This document shows positions 1-6,314 of a stretch of 20,116 bases of DNA, in pieces. The notes beneath the pieces are model-generated. The model ran no database searches. It saw only the letters and a list, made by a program, of their open reading frames with translations, and had not been told where the DNA came from. Numbering within the stretch: position 1 is the stretch's first letter; the number at the start of each line of letters is the position of its first letter. The stretch is from CAZAYY01 sp964489525 (GTDB taxonomy: Bacteria; Chloroflexota; Anaerolineae; Anaerolineales; JABWBV01): positions 1-20,116 of the forward strand of contig CAZAYY010000043.1 of assembly GCA_964489525.1 (NCBI GenBank), read 5' to 3'. Both the position numbers and the translations under genes were made by a program.

Positions 1-7
1 GGGGTTT

Positions 8-381
8 TCATTGTGGTCCTGGGGTTCCTTTGGGGGGGGGGGGGGTGGGGGCCCGCGGGGGGGTGGGGGCCGGGGTGGGGGGGGGGGGGGGAAATGCCCC
101 TGCTGCCTGAAGGGTGCGCACGGCGGATGTGGATGTGGCTGATATGCTGGTTCCGGTGGCGCGGAAATCGGCTGTGGGAAAGAGGGTGGGCGTGTTTTGG
201 GTTCCTTGTGGGGAGGGGAACGGGGTGTTTTGACTGCCAGGCGTTGGGCTGGCCAGCAGGGTTTCCTGACGGCGGGCCGGCCAGTACATCGGGTTCAGCG
301 TGACGCCACCATAGATCCAGCAGGTGGTATCGCGGGTGAACTGGGTATTGGGCAGTGGCGGCAGGATGAAGCTGGATTTGC
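8..381 (-). CDS. Possible C-terminal fragment of the gap-interrupted Pro/Thr-rich protein
   Basis: On the minus strand beyond the N gap, one frame stays open from 381 to a TGA at 10-8. Its first part looks like ordinary protein (a segment TTCWIYGGVTLNPMYWPA), followed by a Thr/Ser/Pro-rich stretch (TGTSISATSTSA) and a poly-proline end made by long C runs. It is probably the continuation of the membrane-anchored protein on the other side of the gap, because both parts share strand and composition. The gap length is unknown, so the frame cannot be joined. The homopolymer runs at 34-93 make the terminal reading frame unreliable. I recognise no domain. Confidence 0.35.
31..93. repeat. Low-complexity G-rich stretch at contig end
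   Basis: The bases are almost all G on the plus strand, with runs of 5-13 G broken by single T or by a GCCCGCGG island. A similar run lies at 440-450 near the N gap. It may be a genuine Pro-codon-rich stretch on the minus strand, but its position at a contig end and next to a scaffold gap makes sequencing or assembly error likely. Confidence 0.7.
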
Positions 382-391
382 NNNNNNNNNN
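382..391. other. Assembly gap (10 N)
   Basis: Ten consecutive undetermined bases. This is the conventional length for a scaffold join of unknown size, so sequence may be missing here and the two sides need not be in frame. Confidence 0.98.
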
Positions 392-872
392 GGGTGGGGC
401 GGGCCAGCGGGGTTTCGGGCGGCGCTGGGTCGCCCGAATGGGGGGGGGGGCGGGGTACCACGGGGGGTGGGGGGCCTTCGGCGGGGCCTGGGGTGGGCTG
501 GGTTTCAGGGGTTGGGCTTGGGTTGCCAACAGGGGTAACGCTGGGTACAGGGGTTTGAATGTCTACCAGCACCTGCCCAAAGCGTTCCTGTGCGTTTCTA
601 CTGGCCGGGTCCAGGTCTTGAATCACATCGCGAATGATGCGAATATCGACCGCCGGGGCTTCCGTGGGTTTTGGGCCGGTGTAATCAGCCTGGATTGTGG
701 ATCGGATAGACACCCCCACTTTTTGGCTGGTAGGGGCAGCCGGGCGAAAAGTGGGTAAAAAAAGCACGGCTGCCAGCCCAGCCAGGCTGAAAAGCAGCAG
801 CAAGGACAGCAGGATCTGCACCCCTCTGCGCTGAGTCTGCTTGGTTAACCAGTACGTGTTGCCTTCATCCAT
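392..872 (-). CDS. Membrane-anchored Pro-rich protein, 3' end lost in gap
   Basis: From ATG 872-870 the frame reads MDEGNTYWLTKQTQRRG, then a hydrophobic segment (QILLSLLLLFSLAGLAAVLF, about residues 19-38), then an extracytoplasmic part that turns Pro/Thr-rich (PSPTPETQPTPGP) before the N gap. This is the plan of a single-pass or signal-anchored protein with a disordered linker. It follows the cyclase gene on the same strand and is probably co-transcribed. The start is uncertain. GTG 896-894 is in frame and forms a GTGA overlap with the cyclase stop, and a short open frame from ATG 912 reads MKSNLSERLREIVHG and would join this frame with a single-base shift. No strong ribosome binding site marks any of the three. 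Function unknown. Confidence 0.6.
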
Positions 873-892
873 GGACGATCTCGCGCAGGCGC

Positions 893-3538
893 TCACTCAG
901 GTTGGATTTCATCCGCCTGGGGGGCTTCGGCTGGTTCCTGGGTTTTTGTCCGGCGGGTGCGGCGGGGAGGGTTGTTATCTGCTGGCAGTTCAAGGTTGGC
1001 TGCCAGTGAAGGCCCATTGGTTTCGGGTTCCTGGAGGGTGGTTTCGCCCGAGCCGGGGATTGGCTGTGCAGGCGGCGCGCGCCGGGTTCGCCGGCGCGGT
1101 GCTAATGCCGGGCTTGGTTCAGCGGCTTCCGGGGTAGGCTGGCTGCGGCTGGGTACTGGTTCGGCACCGGGTTCCATTGGTGTTTCCAGGCTTACCGCGG
1201 CGGGATGCGGTTCTGGTTCGAGGTAGGCAGCGGCTGGTTCTGTCGGACTGCTGGTGGATGTTAACGTGCCAGCAGCGGGGGCGGCTGCTGCCAGGGTAAG
1301 GCCGGCAAGGGGGTGGGTTTCAATGGGAACTGTTGGATGCAGCCTGTATACCGGAATGGCCTGGCTGCGTCCTTTGAAAACCATTTCGCCCAGGTAATTC
1401 AGATGAAATTTCGCTGCATGAGACCCAAGTGCGGTGAATGTGGCTTCGCTCAGCGCCACACCGCTCACACCAAACTCGCGGGTAAAGTCTTCCAGGCGTG
1501 CGGTTGTGTTCACCGTATCCCCAATAATCGCGTAATGCATTCGTTCGCTGGCACCCAGCGCCCCGGCTGCAACCGGGCCGGTGTTAATCCCGATGCCTGT
1601 AATCAAGGCAGGGTCGCCGCGCTCTACCCGGCGTTGGTTAACCAGTTCAATTGCCTGCAAAATTTCCACAGCGGCTTTGCAGGCTTCCAGCGCACTTTTT
1701 TCGGCAGGCAGGGCTTCGGGCAGCACACCAAAATAGGCCATCAGGCCATCTCCAACAAATTCGCTGATGACCCCTTCATGGCGGGTGACGATGGGAACAA
1801 TCGCACCGAAATATTCGTTGAGCCAGGCCATGACTGTGGTTGGCGGCAAATTTTCGGCCATTGGGGTGAAACTGCGCAAATCGGTCATCAAAATTGTGGC
1901 GGTGCGGGTTTGGCCTTCCAGTTTCAGTTCGCCGCGGCTGATATTCTGGCGGAGCTGCTCGCGAACCTGCGGGGTGACTGCCCGGCTGAGCAGGTCGCGG
2001 TAAATCACGCCTTCGCGGATATTCGAAACCATATAGTTAAAGAAGTGGGAAAGCAAGGTCAGTTCATCTGCGCCAACAGGTTCAACCCGCACATCCAGGT
2101 TGCCTTCGGCAACCCGCACGGCTGCATCTACCACCTTTTCCAGCCGGTTGGTGATCAGGTTGGCAATCAGGGTGCCGACGAGCACGACCAGCACCAGGGC
2201 AGCCGCAACCAGTGTGAAAATTTGGATGCGGGTGATATCACTGGATTGAATCACAAACTCTCGGGCAATGGCTGTACCGAGCAGGCCATAATCCGCCCCA
2301 TCGCGCAATTGAAGGGGGCCAAGAATTTCGGTGTATTCCAGGCTGTTGGAGCGAACCGGCCGTAAAAGACTTTCTGTGGCCTGTTTTTCGAGGACGTCCA
2401 GCGATGTGGGCGTGTCGAGCGCGAGGCCGGCGGCGTCGGGCAGGGTGCTGGCCAACGGTGCGCCGTCAAAATCGTACAGGGTGATATGGGCAAAGGTATT
2501 ATCTTTACCGAGCAGGCTTTGGCGTGCATCAAACACGAGGGTGCCCAGGCTTTTGCCAATCACAATGACTCCCACCTGCCGCCCACCCGGCGTGGTTACC
2601 GGCCCGGCAATGTACAGGTAGGCGCCCCAGGGAGTGTTAGCGACAGCAGCAAACTTGTTGCCGGCGTTGTCTTGTGCCCCCTGAAGAACTCGTTGGATAA
2701 ACAGCTGGCTGGCGAAAAACCCCTCGCCGGTTGTGCTGGCATATTCTTCTACGGGTGCGTCAGGAGGGTGGTAGAGGGTCAGCACACTCACTCCGCTCAT
2801 GTCCAGGAAATGAACATCTTCTTCCTGGGTATTAACGATCACTGGCAGGGCGAGTTTGCGCAGGGTTTCCACATCGCGGGCCTGCAGCGCTTCGGGCAGC
2901 CTCTCGGTGTTGGCCAGGATGCGCAGCACCTCCAGCAGGCGGTTTTCTTCCAACACAACCCAATCGCTGGTGAGTTTGCCCGCTTCTACCAATTGGTTTG
3001 TAAAGCGCTGTTCGAGCGAATCGAACACCAACCGGGCGGCCACGAAAACAGCCAACGCGGCAATTAACCCGGCAAGCAGTACATAAGGCAGGGTGATTTT
3101 CAGCCGAACGGGTGTGCGCAGCCGGGGGAGTGACAGGGGCGCGGGTTGGTTTTGGTCACCTGTTTTGCGTTCCAGGCTGGTGAGTTTTTCCACTGCCTGT
3201 TCCATCCAATGCTCAGTAAAAGGTGCGCGGACGAAAACCAGTACGCCAAACGCTTTGGCGCGCAGTTCTAATTCCAGGTCCGGGTGTCTGCTGGATAGGA
3301 TGACCGCCGGTGCGCGGCGTGCTCGGGCAATGAACTGCAGCACATTCAGGCAGTCTTCCTGGGGGAGGTTTAAATCAACGACCACCAGGTCGGGTGTTTG
3401 TTTTTCGAACAAAAGGCGCGCTTCTACCGAAGAACCTGCCCAACGGACCCGCGCCCCCTGGTTTGTAAAGTAATTTTCTAAAGGCCGGGCAATTTCTGTG
3501 TCGGCCTGAATGAGCAGCACATCTTGATATTTCAGCAT
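893..3538 (-). CDS. Receiver-Cache-HAMP class III nucleotide cyclase
   Basis: This 881-residue membrane protein should make a cyclic nucleotide in response to an external signal. In order it has an N-terminal receiver-like domain (about 1-120, acceptor-like D55 in VVVDLNLP), a first membrane helix (about 150-172), an extracytoplasmic sensor region of the Cache type (173-435), a second helix (440-462), HAMP (about 460-512), a class III cyclase domain (545-735) and a disordered Pro/Glu-rich tail with two basic clusters (PRRRTRR near 813-820, PPRRTRR near 857-863). Metal-binding Asp are D553 (MTDLRSFTP) and D597 (EFVGDG); N677 and R681 match the transition-state pair. Two features are odd. The receiver has Q11-A12-D13 where two acidic residues are usual, and R104 replaces the conserved Lys. 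The base-selecting positions are E593 and A670 rather than the Lys and Asp/Thr of adenylyl cyclases. The membrane topology puts the receiver in the cytosol before the first helix. ATG 3538 lacks a Shine-Dalgarno site but follows a promoter closely. Confidence 0.93.
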   Translation of the reverse strand: MLKYQDVLLIQADTEIARPLENYFTNQGARVRWAGSSVEARLLFEKQTPDLVVVDLNLPQEDCLNVLQFIARARRAPAVILSSRHPDLELELRAKAFGVLVFVRAPFTEHWMEQAVEKLTSLERKTGDQNQPAPLSLPRLRTPVRLKITLPYVLLAGLIAALAVFVAARLVFDSLEQRFTNQLVEAGKLTSDWVVLEENRLLEVLRILANTERLPEALQARDVETLRKLALPVIVNTQEEDVHFLDMSGVSVLTLYHPPDAPVEEYASTTGEGFFASQLFIQRVLQGAQDNAGNKFAAVANTPWGAYLYIAGPVTTPGGRQVGVIVIGKSLGTLVFDARQSLLGKDNTFAHITLYDFDGAPLASTLPDAAGLALDTPTSLDVLEKQATESLLRPVRSNSLEYTEILGPLQLRDGADYGLLGTAIAREFVIQSSDITRIQIFTLVAAALVLVVLVGTLIANLITNRLEKVVDAAVRVAEGNLDVRVEPVGADELTLLSHFFNYMVSNIREGVIYRDLLSRAVTPQVREQLRQNISRGELKLEGQTRTATILMTDLRSFTPMAENLPPTTVMAWLNEYFGAIVPIVTRHEGVISEFVGDGLMAYFGVLPEALPAEKSALEACKAAVEILQAIELVNQRRVERGDPALITGIGINTGPVAAGALGASERMHYAIIGDTVNTTARLEDFTREFGVSGVALSEATFTALGSHAAKFHLNYLGEMVFKGRSQAIPVYRLHPTVPIETHPLAGLTLAAAAPAAGTLTSTSSPTEPAAAYLEPEPHPAAVSLETPMEPGAEPVPSRSQPTPEAAEPSPALAPRRRTRRAPPAQPIPGSGETTLQEPETNGPSLAANLELPADNNPPRRTRRTKTQEPAEAPQADEIQPE

Positions 3539-3544
3539 ATCTTT

Positions 3545-3574
3545 ATTCTAACGCTTTAACCCAATTTATGACAA
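3545..3574 (-). promoter_or_regulatory. Promoter of the cyclase gene, leaderless type
   Basis: On the minus strand, -35 TTGTCA (3574-3569), an 18-base spacer and -10 TAGAAT (3550-3545). The -10 box ends six bases before ATG 3538-3536, so the expected transcription start falls on or beside the start codon. No AGGAG-type site lies in front of the ATG, which fits a leaderless mRNA. Confidence 0.5.
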
Positions 3575-3654
3575 TTGTGAACATTTTTTAACATTTCTTG
3601 AGGTGGGAACATCCTCATCCCCATTTAAGCCGGGATTTATGTGTTTTGGGTATA

Positions 3655-3666
3655 ACAGGTACCTGT
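3655..3666. promoter_or_regulatory. Perfect 12-bp palindrome, possible operator
   Basis: ACAGGTACCTGT is a perfect inverted repeat with no spacer. It lies in the 223-base region between the divergent cyclase and lipoprotein genes and overlaps the end of a TATAAC hexamer (3651-3656). Its position suits a dimeric regulator. No second copy was noticed in the window and no regulator gene lies beside it, so the role is a guess. Confidence 0.25.
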
Positions 3667-3761
3667 CGGTCTGCTTCAAACAGCCAGTTAATCGGTCAAT
3701 AGCTTAATAAAAAATCAATGCAAGCCGAACCCAAATGATTCAAAACAAGGAGAACAACATC

Positions 3762-4250
3762 ATGCGACGGATTTTTGCCATTTCTCTGGTTTTACTGACT
3801 TTTGCCCTGGCAGGCTGCACCTTTAATGTTGCTCGCAGCCCCGAAGGTGGATTTCTGGTCAACGCAGGCATTCCCGATAGCGTTATCCAGCAGGCGATTC
3901 AGGTTGCTTTGCAGCAAGACCTGGCCGTGAGCGCCATTCAAATCACCCTGCATGAAGGGTATATTGAGGCTGCAGGAACCCGGCCCCGCGCCCAGGGCGG
4001 TGAGGATACCCTGGCTTTTGAACTGCGCCTGGGTGCCAGCAATGGGCTGCCCATCGCAGCGATTTCCAAGGCCGTGTTGAATGGTGAACCCGTCAGCGCG
4101 GAAATGACGGATCGTTGGAACATTCAAATTGCTGAAAGCATCCAGCGCTTTGCCGAGCAAACACCGAATGCCTCGCTGGAATCGGTCACGGTGACTTCTG
4201 AAGCGGTAACCCTGAGTTTGCGCATTCGCAATATTCCGGTAACACCATAA
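3762..4250 (+). CDS. Small lipoprotein of unknown function
   Basis: The product is a 162-residue exported lipoprotein. The start is ATG 3762, preceded by AAGGAG at 3747-3752; an in-frame ATG at 3735 lacks such a site and would put hydrophilic residues before the signal peptide. The N-terminus MRRIFAISLVLLTFALAGC is a signal peptide ending in the lipobox LAGC, so Cys19 should be lipidated. The mature part alternates beta-like stretches (AIQITLHEGYIEAAG, LAFELRLG, ESVTVTSEAVTLSLRIR) with amphipathic helices (PDSVIQQAIQVALQQ, NIQIAESIQRFAEQ). This pattern of a 'value, gradient, then second value' beta layout resembles lipid-binding DUF2993/LmeA-like proteins, but the likeness is weak and by eye only. 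The gene stands alone between divergent and downstream promoters. Confidence 0.85.
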   Translation: MRRIFAISLVLLTFALAGCTFNVARSPEGGFLVNAGIPDSVIQQAIQVALQQDLAVSAIQITLHEGYIEAAGTRPRAQGGEDTLAFELRLGASNGLPIAAISKAVLNGEPVSAEMTDRWNIQIAESIQRFAEQTPNASLESVTVTSEAVTLSLRIRNIPVTP

Positions 4251-4315
4251 ACCTACCCAGTGTCTCTTTGCGCCATTTTGCGTCATTTTTTGCCCGGGCA
4301 AGTACCAATGAAGGA

Positions 4316-4344
4316 CTGACATTGTTGACGGGCTGTGCTATCCT
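4316..4344 (+). promoter_or_regulatory. Promoter of the exported conserved protein
   Basis: -35 CTGACA (4316-4321), a 17-base spacer and -10 TATCCT (4339-4344). The expected start near 4351 gives a leader of about 34 bases that contains GGAGG at 4376-4380, the ribosome binding site for ATG 4385. Confidence 0.45.
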
Positions 4345-4384
4345 TGGGGAATCGTGATTGCTTCATGCATTCCTGGAGGTTACC

Positions 4385-5443
4385 ATGCGCCCCAAACAAC
4401 TGGTTTTCTTTGTACTTGTCATGATCCTGGGATTGGCTGCAGGCGTTGCCATGGATGCCTTGTTTAGAACCTCTCCGGCTCAGGCTGCGGTTCAGGGCGC
4501 CAGCCTGGAGGGCTGCCCGGTTTTCCCGGCGAACAACATCTGGAACACCCCCATCAGCGGCCTGCCGGTTCACCCCAATTCGACTACCTATGTCAATACC
4601 GTTGGGGCTTCGGATACCTTTCATCCTGATTTTGGCTCAGGCACGTGGGAAGGCTACCCGATTGGCATTCCCTACAATGTGGTCAGCGGCAGCCAGCCCA
4701 AGGTCAGCGTGATTTTTGATTATGCCGATGAGAGCGACCCGGGCCCTTACCCCATTCCCGATGCCCCCAAAATTGAAGGCAACCCGGCCAGCGGCGACCG
4801 GCATATTTTGATTTTGGATAAGGACAACTGTATCCTGTATGAACTCTACGATGCCCGCAAAGTAGATAACCAGTGGTATGCGGGCAGCGGTGCGATTTGG
4901 GACTTGACCAGCAACGCTCTGCGCCCAGCGGGCTGGACCTCGGCCGATGCGGCGGGTCTGCCGATTTTGCCCGGGCTGGTGCGCTATGATGAAATTGTTG
5001 CCGGGGAAATCAGGCACCCTATTCGTTTTACGGTTCAAGAAACTCGCAAGGCGTATGTCTGGCCCGCCCGCCATTTTGCCTCAAACCTGACCGCTACCCA
5101 ATACCCTCCCATGGGTCAGCGCTTTCGGCTCAAAGCCGATTACGATATCTCCGGGTTCAGCCCTTCCGTTCAGGTGATTTTGGTGGCAATGAAAACCTAC
5201 GGCATCATTTTGGCCGACAACGGCAGCGACTGGTACATCAGCGGCGCGCCCGATGAACGCTGGAACAACACGATTTTGCGCCAGCTTAAGACCCTCAAAG
5301 GTTCCGATTTTGAGGCCGTAGACGTTTCCGGCCTGATGCTATTTCCCGATTCGGGGCAGGTCAACCTGCCCGAACCGCCCCCCACCCCGGACCCCTATCC
5401 AATGGTGGGCTACCCTGTTTACATGCCGATGATTTTTCGCTGA
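4385..5443 (+). CDS. Exported conserved protein with C-terminal aromatic/proline tail
   Basis: The product has 352 residues. The start is ATG 4385 behind a good GGAGG; the frame is open further upstream to 4358 without a site. Residues 1-34 are a signal peptide with a likely cut after SPAQA. The mature protein begins near CPVFPANNIWNTPISGLPVH and carries motifs that I know as recurring in a large family of exported bacterial proteins without an assigned function: FDYADESDPGPYPIP, SGDRHILILD, NALRPAGWTSADAAGLPILP, GEIRHPIRF, ILADNGSDWYISGAPDERW. No catalytic motif can be named with confidence. The end is distinct: a Pro-rich linker (PEPPPTPDPYP) and then YPVYMPMIFR at 343-352, a terminus seen on many Anaerolineae exported proteins and plausibly a surface-sorting tag. 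The stop lies 17 bases from the convergent msrA stop. Confidence 0.9.
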   Translation: MRPKQLVFFVLVMILGLAAGVAMDALFRTSPAQAAVQGASLEGCPVFPANNIWNTPISGLPVHPNSTTYVNTVGASDTFHPDFGSGTWEGYPIGIPYNVVSGSQPKVSVIFDYADESDPGPYPIPDAPKIEGNPASGDRHILILDKDNCILYELYDARKVDNQWYAGSGAIWDLTSNALRPAGWTSADAAGLPILPGLVRYDEIVAGEIRHPIRFTVQETRKAYVWPARHFASNLTATQYPPMGQRFRLKADYDISGFSPSVQVILVAMKTYGIILADNGSDWYISGAPDERWNNTILRQLKTLKGSDFEAVDVSGLMLFPDSGQVNLPEPPPTPDPYPMVGYPVYMPMIFR

Positions 5444-5460
5444 GGCAGGCTCGCTGCGGG

Positions 5461-5994
5461 CTACCCTTTTTGTAAGAACTGCTTGCGGAATTTTGCCACT
5501 TTAGGCGCAATCACCACCTGGCAGTAGCCCTGGTAAGGGTTGCGTTTGAAGTATTCCTGGTGGTAATCTTCCGCCGGGTAAAATGCCTCGAAAGCAGTCA
5601 CTTCTGTCACCACCGGCGCGCCCCAGATTTTTTTTGCATTCAACTCGGCAACCATCGCCTGCGCTGTGCTGCGTTGGGTTTCGTTGTGGTAGAAAATGGC
5701 GGAGCGGTACTGCGGCCCAACGTCATTGCCCTGGCGGTTCAGGGTGGTCGGGTCGTGGATGGCAAAGAATACCGACAGAATTTTCTCCAAAGAGATCACG
5801 CCCGGGTCAAACGTAAGCTGCACCACCTCGGCGTGGCCGGTTTGCCCACCGGTCACTTCGCGGTAGGTCGGGTTGGCCACGCCGCCGCCAGAATAGCCGC
5901 TGACCACGTCTACCACGCCTTCCAATTCATCGTACACAGCCTCCAGGCACCAAAAACAGCCGCCGCCCAGTGTGATTTTTTCGAATGTGCTCAT
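5461..5994 (-). CDS. msrA: Peptide methionine sulfoxide reductase A
   Basis: This 177-residue enzyme reduces the S-epimer of methionine sulfoxide in proteins and free methionine, repairing oxidative damage in the cytosol. The family signature GGCFWCLE is at 11-18 with catalytic Cys13. Other family positions are visible: GYSGG at 33-37, TGHAEVV at 52-58, and DVGPQYRSAIF at 91-101. Cys158 in the C-terminal YQGYC stretch is the likely resolving cysteine. There is no signal peptide. The start ATG 5994 has AAGGAG about seven bases upstream. It appears monocistronic: the next gene upstream on this strand is more than 300 bases away and the downstream neighbour is convergent. The enzyme is of normal family length. 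Confidence 0.97.
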   Translation of the reverse strand: MSTFEKITLGGGCFWCLEAVYDELEGVVDVVSGYSGGGVANPTYREVTGGQTGHAEVVQLTFDPGVISLEKILSVFFAIHDPTTLNRQGNDVGPQYRSAIFYHNETQRSTAQAMVAELNAKKIWGAPVVTEVTAFEAFYPAEDYHQEYFKRNPYQGYCQVVIAPKVAKFRKQFLQKG

Positions 5995-6082
5995 GGTTTG
6001 TTCTCCTTATCAGGGTTAATTGATTATCCTTTAAACGGCTCAGCCTGACCGGCCCGTCTCGATGGGGAATGCGGGTTGCAAT

Positions 6083-6180
6083 GGGCGAGGGCAGGTCTGC
6101 GGGTGGCATGGGGCCTGCACGACGGCTGTGGGGATGGTCTGCAAGCCACAGCGTCGCTGCGTGGCGACCTGCCCCTACGA
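6083..6180. repeat. Nested GC-rich inverted repeat, possible REP/MITE-like element
   Basis: Outer arms GGGCAGGTC (6089-6097) and GACCTGCCC (6166-6174) pair perfectly across 68 bases. Inside them GCTGTGG (6125-6131) pairs with CCACAGC (6146-6152), extended by GAC/GTC with one bulged base. The nested stems could fold as one large structure in DNA or RNA. The element sits alone in a gene-free stretch between msrA and the MFS gene. The layout resembles a short non-coding palindromic repeat, but no second copy exists in this window. Confidence 0.4.
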
Positions 6181-6216
6181 GGAAATGGCAGGGATACAAC
6201 CCGCCAGCCTGTTTAT

Positions 6217-6284
6217 CCTTTCCATTAATGATAATGATGAAAAATATTATATCCCCGGTTATTTCCCGGAAAATTAATGGAAGG
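6217..6284. repeat. AT-rich inverted repeat between msrA and MFS gene
   Basis: CCTTTCCATTAAT (6217-6229) and ATTAATGGAAGG (6273-6284) are complementary apart from one extra T, flanking 43 bases that are AT-rich and contain CCCCGG and CCCGG. With the neighbouring GC-rich element it fills the 320-base stretch 5995-6314, where I see no gene. It lies just downstream of the MFS gene stop. It has no T run that would make it a standard terminator. Confidence 0.3.
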
Positions 6285-6314
6285 TATGTTTGCTGGATGC
6301 CGGTCGAGGCCCCG

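Noticed and set aside
31..93. G-quadruplex-forming regulatory element
   Set aside because: The runs sit at a contig end beside an N gap, so they may be sequencing artefacts; no gene start is nearby to regulate.
1313..2365. Plus-strand frame of 350 codons inside the cyclase gene
   Set aside because: It is antisense to the HAMP-cyclase and sensor coding region, whose domains are unambiguous; no recognisable protein features.
3651..3656. TATAAC as -10 box of the lipoprotein gene
   Set aside because: No acceptable -35 is found 16-18 bases upstream and the leader would be about 100 bases; kept only as context for the palindrome.
4291..4300. Palindrome TGCCCGGGCA after the lipoprotein gene as a terminator
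   Set aside because: It has no loop and the T run lies on the wrong side for plus-strand termination.
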